From: Geomicrobium halophilum | GTDB taxonomy: Bacteria > Bacillota > Bacilli > Bacillales > Marinococcaceae | Length of the DNA: 64,000 bases | Assembly: GCF_014207655.1 (NCBI RefSeq) | Contig: NZ_JACHHJ010000001.1 | Location: 1,488,001 to 1,552,000 of the forward strand | Direction: 5' to 3' | Shown here: one piece after another, positions 36,917 through 45,571 of the stretch | Numbering within the stretch: the stretch's first letter is position 1 | Layout: each line of letters opens with the position of its first letter | The notes under the pieces: generated by a model | The model's database searches: none | The model's input: the letters and a program-made list of their open reading frames with translations, nothing else | Told to the model about the DNA's origin: nothing | Position numbers and translations under genes: made by a program

Positions 36917-37189
36917 ATGTCGAATATTTACGCAGTCGTTTATGGAGAGGTGCAAGGAGTGGGTTTCAGAAGTTTCGTCCATCAGGAAGCGAAAAAACAC
37001 CACCTTCTCGGCTGGGTACGAAACCGTGAAGATGGTGCTGTTGAAATTGCTGCTGAGGGAGAGAAAACGACACTGAATACCTTTATACAAGCTGTCAAAA
37101 AAGGAAATTCATTTTCTCGCGTCGAAAGCGTGAAGGTCGATGAGGATATAACGATCAATCACAACAATGAGTTTACCATCCGTTACTAA
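36917..37189 (+). CDS. acyP: Acylphosphatase
   Basis: 90 residues. The active-site loop VQGVGFRSFV holds the catalytic Arg, and the catalytic Asn is in GWVRNREDGAVEI. Hydrolyses acyl phosphates. AAGGGGTGA site upstream. Its 3' end overlaps the convergent N-acetyltransferase gene by 17 bases. Confidence 0.93.
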   Translation: MSNIYAVVYGEVQGVGFRSFVHQEAKKHHLLGWVRNREDGAVEIAAEGEKTTLNTFIQAVKKGNSFSRVESVKVDEDITINHNNEFTIRY

Positions 37190-38039
37190 TCGAGGAGATC
37201 CTTTGATCATTAAAGGAAGCCCACGTCAAATGCCCGCCTTCTTCTAGTCTTTCCAGGGCTTCGTGGGCTGGAAGCTCCGGCAAAGCAAGCGTTTTTGCAA
37301 GCACCGCTAACAATTCAGCGCGTGTCTTTAAGACCTTCTTCATTTTGCCCCCCTTATAGGAACGTATCGTTAGTTCCTTGTTCTTCAATGAAAGCATCCT
37401 ACGTTTATGCCTACACCATTTTTCACAACGAAGTTGCTGCATATAAGGGGCTTCAGGTTTAAACGAAGAATGAATAAGTTCCTGAAAATCAGGAAGTTGA
37501 TAATGCTCATGAATGTAAAAAGCCCATTTACGATCAACAATCCGGTCAGCTATCGCACGGATATACACATATTCTCCCTCGTTCTCCCCGGCTTTCAAAA
37601 TGACTTTTTCTCCTGCAAACAGCGGGATCTGTGTCTGTTTATGCTCGTTTAAAGGCAACGGTGTTAAAAGCGGAGTGGGGGTTCCAACATCAACGTACAA
37701 TGGTTCCCCGGATTCAGGTTTTAATACGAGCAGCGCCATATGGTCTCCCCCAGGTTTTAGGAAAAACACTTGAAAGCCTAACGCATCGAGCAAACGTGAA
37801 AATTGGAGATTAAGTGCAACACAAGTCCCGCCGGTGTGGTAACGCCGATGCCGCCACAAGAAACTTTCCACATCCTCTGTTACAAATGCTTGATTTCCAA
37901 AGGCAATCTTTCCTATGTTTTCAAACGGAAATACATGTCGATGCGCGCGCAGCAAATGCTTTAAATAAGGAGTTGAAGCTTCTTTTTTCTGAAGCCCTAG
38001 CCTTTGTAAATAATCCTTTACCCAGTCCATTCTTATCAC
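37173..38039 (-). CDS. Arylamine N-acetyltransferase
   Basis: 288 residues of the NAT family. The catalytic Cys lies in GGTCVALN, the His in GGDHMALLV and the Asp in LYVDVGTP, so the triad is complete. The usual RGGxCxE motif is altered (YHTGGTCVA) as in several Bacillus NATs. Acetyl-CoA-dependent acetylation of arylamines or related substrates is expected; the natural substrate is unknown. Confidence 0.87.
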   Translation of the reverse strand: MIRMDWVKDYLQRLGLQKKEASTPYLKHLLRAHRHVFPFENIGKIAFGNQAFVTEDVESFLWRHRRYHTGGTCVALNLQFSRLLDALGFQVFFLKPGGDHMALLVLKPESGEPLYVDVGTPTPLLTPLPLNEHKQTQIPLFAGEKVILKAGENEGEYVYIRAIADRIVDRKWAFYIHEHYQLPDFQELIHSSFKPEAPYMQQLRCEKWCRHKRRMLSLKNKELTIRSYKGGKMKKVLKTRAELLAVLAKTLALPELPAHEALERLEEGGHLTWASFNDQRISSISNGW

Positions 38040-38070
38040 CTACCGTAGCATTGGAGAAAAAAACGTAAAC

Positions 38071-39837
38071 TTAAGATTTTTGAGCGCCCGCTTCAGTCAA
38101 TTGTAATCGTGCTTGGATTTCATCCATAACGCTTTCCTGAAGCCGGAAAAGCGCCTGATCGGCCGCTTCTGAGTCAAGTTCTTTTACCCCAAAGTAACAT
38201 TTCATTTTTGGCTCTGTGCCCGACGGTCTCACACATACCCATGACTCATCTGCGCACTTATACTTGATCACATTCGAAGCCGGTAAAGAGAGCGCGGTTC
38301 GTTCACCAGATTCAACGAAAATAGCTTCGTGTTTCTGATAGTCTTCAATAATGGTAACCGCTTGTCCATCCGCAAACGATTCAGGAGGTTGCTCTCGAAA
38401 GGAAGTAAGTAATGCTTCGATTTGTTCTGCCCCTTTTCTTCCCTTCAACGTAAGAGATTCAATTCCTTCCTGATAATAGCCGAATTGTTCATATAACATC
38501 GTAAAAGTATCCGTAAGCGTTCGCCCATCACGTTTTTCTGATAGCGCAATTTCAGCCACGAGAAGCGCTGCTTGGAGAGCATCTTTATCCCGGACAAAAG
38601 AACCGAGCAAATAGCCATAGGATTCTTCGTATCCGAACAAAAACGATTCGTTTTCTCCTTCTTCAGCTAATTGTTTGATCTTTTCAGCAATAAATTTAAA
38701 TCCTGTCAGGGTATCGATACAATCCATACCAAAATGTTCGGCAAGGGCACGGCCGCTTTCCGAAGTGACAATCGTTTTGAACACTTTACCATTGACGGGC
38801 AGGCTGTCTTTATCATCCAATTGCGTTAAGACATAATGAAGGAGCAGAAATCCAGTTTCATTCCCGGTCAATACCCGATATCCACCCTCTTTACTTGTGT
38901 CGGGAATGGCAATCCCCAACCGATCAGCATCCGGATCGGTTGCGATTAAAAGATCAGCTCCCTGTTCTCTTCCTGCTTGCATCGCCATCTCAAACGCTTC
39001 TGCTTCCTCAGGGTTCGGCTTGGAAACCGTTGAAAAGTCAGGGTCTGGATGGGCCTGTTCAGGAACGATATGTACATGAGTATAGCCGTTCAGCCTAAAG
39101 GCTTCATACAAAGGAGCCGATGCCGTCCCATGAAGGGGGCTGAACACAATTTTCAATTGCTCGCCATTTTCATTACCCATAACGGGTTGATGAAGGATGG
39201 TACGAAGTTTTCGTTGATAACGCTCATCAATATCCGATGATAACCAATGAAAGAGGCCCTTTTCTTCAACATCCCCTTCATCTGCAATCGGGATGGTAAG
39301 TTCATCCTCAATCGCTTCTACATAAGAAATCAATTCTTCTGCAGGTCCCGGGGGCAATTGGGCGCCATAACGATCATACACTTTCAGCCCATTATAAATC
39401 GCCGGATTATGACTGGCTGTAATCATCACTCCTGCGCTGGCCCCTTGCTCTCGAACCGCAAACGATAACACTGGTGTCGGTCGTAATGAAGGAAATACAT
39501 CGACCTCTATTCCGACATTTGTAAGCGTCAACGCAGCCTCCTTTGCAAAAAGGGCGGAATTCCTCCGAGAGTCATAGGCAATCACCACTCGCCCTGAATC
39601 TCCGACTTCCTTCAGATAATGGCCTAAACCTAACGCTGCTTTTCGTACTGTATAGCGATTCATCCGGTTAGGTCCAGGGCCCAGCTCCCCGCGCATACCT
39701 CCCGTACCAAAGGTTAAACTTCTGTAAAAACTATCTTCTAATTCTGCTTGATGGTTTATCATCATTTCTTCGAGTTGAGCGCTTAATTCCGGGTCGTTTT
39801 CAAGTCCTTTACGCCAACGTTCGATAATGGTTTGCAT
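38071..39837 (-). CDS. pgcA: Alpha-phosphoglucomutase/phosphomannomutase
   Basis: About 588 residues of the alpha-D-phosphohexomutase family (PgcA/YhxB type). Phosphoserine loop ITASHNPAIYNGLKVY, metal loop ATDPDADRLGIA, sugar loop GYEESYGYL and phosphate loop RPSGTEPKMKCY are all present. Makes glucose-1-phosphate for UDP-glucose and glycolipid/teichoic acid synthesis. The ATG at 39837 has AGGAGG eight bases upstream and is preferred to the ATG at 39843. Confidence 0.92.
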   Translation of the reverse strand: MQTIIERWRKGLENDPELSAQLEEMMINHQAELEDSFYRSLTFGTGGMRGELGPGPNRMNRYTVRKAALGLGHYLKEVGDSGRVVIAYDSRRNSALFAKEAALTLTNVGIEVDVFPSLRPTPVLSFAVREQGASAGVMITASHNPAIYNGLKVYDRYGAQLPPGPAEELISYVEAIEDELTIPIADEGDVEEKGLFHWLSSDIDERYQRKLRTILHQPVMGNENGEQLKIVFSPLHGTASAPLYEAFRLNGYTHVHIVPEQAHPDPDFSTVSKPNPEEAEAFEMAMQAGREQGADLLIATDPDADRLGIAIPDTSKEGGYRVLTGNETGFLLLHYVLTQLDDKDSLPVNGKVFKTIVTSESGRALAEHFGMDCIDTLTGFKFIAEKIKQLAEEGENESFLFGYEESYGYLLGSFVRDKDALQAALLVAEIALSEKRDGRTLTDTFTMLYEQFGYYQEGIESLTLKGRKGAEQIEALLTSFREQPPESFADGQAVTIIEDYQKHEAIFVESGERTALSLPASNVIKYKCADESWVCVRPSGTEPKMKCYFGVKELDSEAADQALFRLQESVMDEIQARLQLTEAGAQKS

Positions 39838-39864
39838 CCTCATCTCCTCCTACTATACTGGAAT

Positions 39865-41325
39865 TTAAAATGAAGAAAGGCCAGTCGTTTCTTGCAAGCG
39901 ATACAGCCAATACTTCCAGACCTCCCCTTCAGAGTGTTGAGAGAAATCATGGGTGTAATGGCTGCCATCATTATTCCAAAGGGCATGAAAATACTCCTCA
40001 ATGTCTTCCATCATAGCATGATTTTTGGGGGCCACCAGCAATAAATTTGTTTCAAGGTTAAGATCATCAATATTTCTGCGGGTAAAATTCGAGGAACCCC
40101 CATTAACCATCGCTTCATCACCATCTGTCATATAAAGCATTTTCGTGTGATATTGCTCACCGTTTGTATTGTACCAACGAACCTCAATTTGGTCGGAATA
40201 AGACTGTAACTCATCAGCGACAGGCCGATTAGGAACGCCGATTTTTTCACGACCAAAAGCTTCATGATTTGGATCAAGAATTAATCGTACGTTCGCGCCG
40301 CGATCAGCAGCCTCTTTGAGAGCATTAATAATATCACGATCGGAAACATAAAAAGCACCAAGCCATATATCCGAATCTGCTTCTGCCGCTGAAATATACT
40401 TGAGCATCTGCTCCTTCACTTTACCTTCGGTAATCACTTTTGCTTCTGCCCCTTCGGCATCCGAGCTTCTTTTTCCATTGTATTCCATATCGTCGAACAG
40501 CGATGGGTCGGCATCAGACATTTCCACAACAGCACGTTCACTTTCCAAAATGTCATTGATAACCTTACCACGTACTGAAAGTGCAACATTGGAATGGTGA
40601 GCACTAGCATCATGAGGGTTTGCCGAAGTAACCAGCGCTTCCTGCTCATTGATCACCACTTTACGGTGGTTAGCTTTAAAGTTTAACATATCCAGATAGG
40701 AGCGCACCGTTACAGGTTCTGCTTCCGAACTAAATGGACTTGGGAGCCATCCCCCTTTTGGTGTTCCAAACCACTGAATGACTGAACGCCACAAGCCCGA
40801 ATAAATGACATTGGAATCCCGAAGCGGTTCCATCTCTGCCCATACGACTTGTATCCCTGCTTCTTCTAGGCGTTGAATATGTTCAGGTACACGTGATCCG
40901 TAGAAACTATTGATCCGATCTGTAATCACGACCATAGACAAATCAGGATTTTCTCGCTTTTTCTCAACAAGTTGTTCACTGAACCAGGATGCTAAAGGTG
41001 GAAACGACAGATCTGGCGGATACTCATCATTAAATAAAAACATATCAACAACAAGAAAGTCTTCAGCATCCGCAATCATCTTTTCGATTCGATCAAAAAT
41101 CTCATGGTCCTCTTTGACCTCCCCATCTTGTTCGTGTGTAATATCAAAAAGAACCTCCGCTTCTGTATCTTTATGTTTATCACTTTCATAAGAAATGTTC
41201 TCTGGTAACGGTTTGAACATTCCATAGAGCATAGAGAACCCATAGACAACGACAAACAAACTGAGGAGCTTACCGACCTGGTATCGCTTCAGAGGTTTTC
41301 TTTTCAGTCTATGATTCACCTGCAC
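39865..41325 (-). CDS. Membrane-anchored phospholipase D-like protein
   Basis: 486 residues: an N-terminal membrane segment (about residues 18-37) and two PLD half-domains. The HxK motifs are NHRKVVINEQEALVTSAN and YHTKMLYMTDGDEAMVNGGSSNF, each followed by the Asn/Ser pattern of the superfamily. It is outside the membrane and could be a cardiolipin-synthase relative, phospholipase or nuclease; no decisive feature. 28 bases upstream of the phosphohexomutase gene. Confidence 0.82.
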   Translation of the reverse strand: MQVNHRLKRKPLKRYQVGKLLSLFVVVYGFSMLYGMFKPLPENISYESDKHKDTEAEVLFDITHEQDGEVKEDHEIFDRIEKMIADAEDFLVVDMFLFNDEYPPDLSFPPLASWFSEQLVEKKRENPDLSMVVITDRINSFYGSRVPEHIQRLEEAGIQVVWAEMEPLRDSNVIYSGLWRSVIQWFGTPKGGWLPSPFSSEAEPVTVRSYLDMLNFKANHRKVVINEQEALVTSANPHDASAHHSNVALSVRGKVINDILESERAVVEMSDADPSLFDDMEYNGKRSSDAEGAEAKVITEGKVKEQMLKYISAAEADSDIWLGAFYVSDRDIINALKEAADRGANVRLILDPNHEAFGREKIGVPNRPVADELQSYSDQIEVRWYNTNGEQYHTKMLYMTDGDEAMVNGGSSNFTRRNIDDLNLETNLLLVAPKNHAMMEDIEEYFHALWNNDGSHYTHDFSQHSEGEVWKYWLYRLQETTGLSSF

Positions 41326-41497
41326 CCTCTCCTATCGTCATGATCTTCTGTTATTCATTACGTACAGATACCTTATATCATGTTTATTCTAACAGAAATA
41401 GCTGCGGTCAAGGAAATTTGTAGTGTAAATTCCATGTTTTCAGACCGTAATCATGTTAAAATTCCTACGTGAGATTCAAACTGGAGGAAATCAACCT

Positions 41498-42022
41498 ATG
41501 GAATATGAAAAAGCAACATTTGCCGGTGGATGTTTTTGGTGTATGGTACAGCCTTTTGAGGAGATGCCGGGCATTATGAATGTTCGTTCGGGTTATACCG
41601 GAGGTCAGACTGAAAATCCATCTTATGAAGAGGTAAAAAGCGGGGGTACCGGCCACTACGAAGCCGTAGAAATTACGTATGATCCAAAGCAGTTCTCCTA
41701 TAAGCAATTATTGGATCTTTTCTGGCCGCAAATTGACCCTACCGATGACGGGGGGCAATTCCATGATCGCGGGAGCCAATATCGGACGGCTATTTTCTTT
41801 TATAACGAGCGTCAGCGTGAATTAGCGCTAGCATCAAGAGAAGCGGTCAAAAACAGCGGAAGATTCAATTCTCCGATCGTCACCAAAATCCTCCCTGCAG
41901 CAACTTTTTATGAAGCAGAAGACTGGCACCAGCAATTTTACAAAAACCAGCCGCAGGCATATAAAAAAGACCGGCTGCAATCAGGTCGCGATGAATTTAT
42001 TAATCAGTACTGGCGATCATAA
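41498..42022 (+). CDS. msrA: Peptide methionine sulfoxide reductase MsrA
   Basis: 174 residues. Catalytic Cys is in FAGGCFWCM, and the family blocks VRSGYTGGQTENPSYEEV and DPTDDGGQFHDRGSQYRTAIF are intact. Repairs methionine-S-sulfoxide. Start at 41498 has GGAGG ten bases before it. No msrB follows; a tRNA gene does. Confidence 0.93.
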   Translation: MEYEKATFAGGCFWCMVQPFEEMPGIMNVRSGYTGGQTENPSYEEVKSGGTGHYEAVEITYDPKQFSYKQLLDLFWPQIDPTDDGGQFHDRGSQYRTAIFFYNERQRELALASREAVKNSGRFNSPIVTKILPAATFYEAEDWHQQFYKNQPQAYKKDRLQSGRDEFINQYWRS

Positions 42023-42075
42023 ATATTACTTGCTCAGGGAGCCATGCCATACTATAATTGGGACAGGTCATGCGA

Positions 42076-42152
42076 CGGGATGTAGCTCAGCTTGGTAGAG
42101 CACAAGCATGGGGTGCTTGGGGTCGCAGGTTCAAATCCTGTCATCCCGACCA
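42076..42152 (+). tRNA. tRNA-Pro (GGG)
   Basis: 77 bases with encoded CCA. Acceptor stem CGGGATG/CATCCCG, D-arm GCTC...GAGC, anticodon stem CAAGC/GCTTG around loop ATGGGGT giving anticodon GGG, and T-arm with GGTTCAAATCC. The region just 3' of it is rich in decayed genes. Confidence 0.95.
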
Positions 42153-42335
42153 TTAAAAATACTTACGTGATGCGGGTTCCAACGATTGATGGAATCCGTT
42201 TTTTATTGTGAACTGAGGTCAACTGGTCACAGATTAGTCACGTTTCGTATTGTAAAATATTAAATTGCATGATTACTAACCTTAGTCCAGAATTATTTTT
42301 AGAATGTGTAAAGGACCATAGGTAAATAAATGTAA

Positions 42336-42369
42336 ACGGAGTGAGCTATGATAAGCTCACTCCGTTTGT
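42336..42369. terminator. Perfect 14-bp hairpin after the tRNA region
   Basis: AAACGGAGTGAGCT-ATGATA-AGCTCACTCCGTTT. It covers the last codons of the dioxygenase pseudogene and may have been its terminator, or the terminator of the tRNA transcript. Confidence 0.6.
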
Positions 42370-42960
42370 AACATTACCCCGATTATCAACGATCCCATAT
42401 AGACTTGACCTTTACGGCTCAGATTAGGCCAAGCGCCTTGAACCCCGTGAGATTCACGCAAGACAAAATCACCTTCATTAATAATGGGGCTAAAGTATCT
42501 CACATTATACGGAGGCATGGATTGAATCATGTAATTGAATCTCTAAGGAAAGAACAATTGTGTAGTAAGCACTTCTTTCCAGCTACAAAGACCTTCATAT
42601 GAATATGTATCGTCCTCGTTTCACACCACCCGGGATATTTCGTCGAGAACTCTACCATTCTGTTTTCATCTGGCGACCACGCAAAAACGTTTCATTATTT
42701 ATTGGCTCAATATGTTCATTATTATCGTCATTTTCAAGAGCTGCATTATCGTAGCCTGAGTAAATTCCGAAAGCATTGCTATGCAAATATCAACTTTTGC
42801 TCCCGGAATTGCTGTGCATCCCTTTACATTTACGAATTTTAAGCGTAGCAAAAGATCTTCCCCAGTCTGATTCTCGCGAATATCTCTGCGGTAAGGGGCA
42901 TCGATCGTTAGTTTTGTCCGTATGAGCTTTCAGCCTGATCAGGAGGCATCGTTTTTCTTC
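42357..42960 (-). pseudogene. Intradiol ring-cleavage dioxygenase-like pseudogene
   Basis: By joining frames on the minus strand I can rebuild a protein of the intradiol dioxygenase type. It runs DAPYRRDIRENQTGEDL, LRLKFVNVKGC, IPGAKVDIW; then after a one-base loss near 42784, HSNAFGIYSGYDNAALEND, NNETFLRGRQM; after a second shift, VEFSTKYPGW, TRTIHIHMKVFV; and finally INEGDFVLRESHGVQGAWPN, GQVYMGSLIIGV. These follow the order of intradiol enzymes, including the Y...H-x-H iron ligand region (YPGW, IHIHM). At least three frame lesions and one stop. It once encoded a secreted or cytosolic dioxygenase; now dead. Confidence 0.75.
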
Positions 42961-43074
42961 GTGCGGGCAAGCTTTCCCGCTCGTTCCTCAACATCCATGA
43001 TCATGTCCAACCATTATAACTCATAAAGCATCATCTCAATTCAGAACATAGAATTTTTTGATCCCATCCCACCA

Positions 43075-43475
43075 TTATTCCACCGGCAATATTAACAACA
43101 TGTCATCCAGATCCTCCGGATTCCCGCGTCCGTCGGTGTTGTTCGTGAGTACGTAGAGGTTATCGTCGTCTGTTTCAAGAACAACGTCCATGTCATCGGT
43201 TTCGACATCAAAGCGCATCAGTTCTTCCCCGGCGAGTCCGCCGACGTAAAAATCACTTTCACCGGCAAATGCTGCACCTGATGGTGCCCACGTGTCATCT
43301 CCCGATTCAAATACAGGAGATTCCATCCCTTTTGCTTTGTGAGCACCGGTGATCCCGGCCAACCATAATTGTTGCCCGCTTCAATTTCGTTGATCTCATC
43401 CTGGGCGCTCGGGCCGTGTTCCGAACTGAACAGTCTTCCGTCCGTCAACTCGAGGTCAAGTGATGAACTTTTAAA
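43075..43475 (-). pseudogene. Fragment of PQQ-dependent sugar dehydrogenase
   Basis: DGRLFSSEHGPSAQDEINEI and AGNNYGWPG in one frame, then after a frameshift KGMESPVFESGDDTWAPSG, FYVGGLAGEELMRFDV and LYVLTNNTDGRGNPEDLDD. This is the C-terminal half of a soluble aldose/sorbosone dehydrogenase (PQQ, YliI-type). The N-terminal half is absent, and about 20-30 residues between the strands before LYVLTNN appear deleted. The fragment abuts the DUF418 gene. Confidence 0.8.
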
Positions 43476-43495
43476 AGACACATATATACAGATGA

Positions 43496-44602
43496 TCACC
43501 TCTTCAACGCAACGATTCTCCCATATGTCCCTATCCTCCAAAGCCATTCAAACGGACCATAATAAAATTTTTTCAACCAAAAGTGGCTAAAAGTCATTTG
43601 TGCCACAAATAAAATAACGCCTATACCTAGAGCAAACAGATAGGTTGGTTCCGTCCAAATCCCGATGCCTCCAAAAATTGATCTCCCACTTAGATGAAAC
43701 ACACTAACGAACACAAGTGATTGCATGAGATAATTGGTAAAAGCCATTTTTCCAATAGCAGTAAACGGCAAGAGGGTCTTTGAAATGATCGTTTTGCTTG
43801 TGCCCGTTAGAACAATAAAAAGTATCATTCCAAAAGTCACAACAAACGGATAAAGAGTTCTCAAAGGATTGTGGGATTCGTCATAATAGAGGCTGATCTT
43901 CCCCGCGAAACCGACAACAAGAAAGACAACAGACAGCACCCACATAAGTTTCCTGCGCTCTCCTATGAATGAGAAAAAACCCTCACGATAGGCGTACATC
44001 CCAAAAAGGAAAAAACCTAAATGCCTGACCATGGAAGAGAATTCATTAATGACATATTCTGTTCCCGTTGGCGATTCCCCTGGACCAAGCAGCAAGTTAT
44101 TCAACCATGCTTTAAGGGAAAGCTCATATGACGAGTAATAGCTGATAAGATCCATCCCTACCGTATAGCCGAGCCAAAAAAGTAAGGCGGCTGTCATTAA
44201 CCATGTTGCTGACAGATTCATAAATAGTAACAACACAAATCCGGCCATGGCATACATCAGTAAAATATCCCCCGCCCATATGGCATAACCGTGTATGACC
44301 CCTGCAAAAGCCAGCCATAATAACCTTCTAAGTAACTTCGGATATGGATTTACGTCCTTTTTTTTTAATCTGTTATAAATAAGCATCAGACTCATGCCAA
44401 ACATGAACGCAAACAATGGCCTTGCACTATCGTTCAGTACGATGGATAAAAAATCGTCTACGGCTTGATTTACGGAGGACTGCCCTTCCGTATTTACCTC
44501 CGCTAAGCCAGGCACATTGGCTAAAAAAATGGCTAGTAAAGCCAGTCCGCGCATCTGATCTAAAATATCGATTCTCTGCTCTTTATTACTTTTCAGTGAC
44601 AT
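43496..44602 (-). CDS. DUF418 family membrane protein
   Basis: 368 residues with about eight to ten membrane segments. Opening RIDILDQMRGLALLAIFLANVP and the C-terminal block AIGKMAFTNYLMQSLVFVSVF, FAQMTFSHFWL-like WL.KFYYGPFEWLWR identify the DUF418 (YeiB/YrkO/YxaH) family. Such proteins are possibly acyl- or substrate-transporting; no biochemical role is established. AAGAAGG site. Intact, though surrounded by fragments. Confidence 0.82.
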   Translation of the reverse strand: MSLKSNKEQRIDILDQMRGLALLAIFLANVPGLAEVNTEGQSSVNQAVDDFLSIVLNDSARPLFAFMFGMSLMLIYNRLKKKDVNPYPKLLRRLLWLAFAGVIHGYAIWAGDILLMYAMAGFVLLLFMNLSATWLMTAALLFWLGYTVGMDLISYYSSYELSLKAWLNNLLLGPGESPTGTEYVINEFSSMVRHLGFFLFGMYAYREGFFSFIGERRKLMWVLSVVFLVVGFAGKISLYYDESHNPLRTLYPFVVTFGMILFIVLTGTSKTIISKTLLPFTAIGKMAFTNYLMQSLVFVSVFHLSGRSIFGGIGIWTEPTYLFALGIGVILFVAQMTFSHFWLKKFYYGPFEWLWRIGTYGRIVALKR

Positions 44603-45571
44603 AAAACCTTCTTCTTTTCCTGATTCGCTTAATAATTCAATTGATGCTTTTGATGATTACGCTTTATGTTCCATAAAATAAGGATACGAAAAAGAACCCG
44701 ACTTGCCCATTCGAGTGCCCGTATTTCCAAATTTTTATAGAATGATGCGCGCTGTGACTTCCCGGTGGGCCTGTTTCTGTTCGATGGGCAAGCCATCCAG
44801 CCACGAAGTTGGCGGGGGCTAATATTCATGGGTACTGTTTCATTTTCAGATGGCCAATGAAAGATCCCTTTCCCAGCCTGCGGTAATGGAGCCAAAAACC
44901 GTTGTGCTCCCACTGCAGGGTTTTCAGCTTATCCCAGAAGACATGGTTTCCTCTTCGACTTGAAAAGTCAACCATGGGTTGGTTCCGTTTCCGGCAACAT
45001 CTCATCTTGCTTACATCTATTTTTTTCTTTAAGGGTCATTGCATAACCTGCCGAATGAATGTCTAAGAAGATTATCGCACGCAAGACCCTTTGTTCCTAC
45101 GTGTATTCTATTTGACGCTTACAGAAAACTCTAAACTTCGAAAAAACCTTTTCATCTTAATACCCTTTTTTATAGAACTGGTATATTTAGAATCTCTTTT
45201 AGAATAACAATTGGAGTAAATTATAGAAAGGGGACAACCTAAAAATCCTGTTGAGTAAAAATAAAGTTGTTTCCGTTTAACGACCGAAAGGCATATTCTT
45301 ACGTCCAAAATGAAGATGTTTAAATTTTATATTACAGACGATATTTATGATAAAAAAAGGTGTTTAAAGCTGTAAAAACTGCTCAACAATCGTTAGCAAT
45401 AGGTAAGCCTTTGAAATTATCTCCAGCTTTTCCCCTGCTCCGCACAGGGCGTGTTAGTTTCCCTGAACCCTGCGGTCCATCTAACGAGATGTACTATGAT
45501 GATAAGTTCCTCGTTACCTTCAAGTAAGGACACCATCGCCGAAATGCCTTTTGATTTCTAGATTAACGTTT
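44603..45571. other. Decayed region with IS66 remnant
   Basis: Nearly 1 kb without an intact gene. It holds the IS66 TnpB fragment described separately; the right part (45060-45571) shows no recognisable gene, only a GC-richer patch near 45430-45490. Confidence 0.5.
44735..44975 (-). mobile_element. IS66 family TnpB (Orf2) remnant
   Basis: Joining frames gives VFWDKLKTLQWEHNGFWLHY, RRLGKG, then FHWPSENETVPMNISPRQLR, and finally EQKQAHREVTARIIL followed by a stop. This matches the IS66 accessory protein TnpB from its middle to its natural end. At least two frameshifts; the N-terminal third, TnpA and TnpC are absent. Confidence 0.72.

Noticed and set aside
44603-45571. Group II intron or complete transposon in the decayed region
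   Set aside because: Only TnpB pieces of IS66 are visible; no intron-encoded protein, inverted-repeat ends or TnpA/TnpC.
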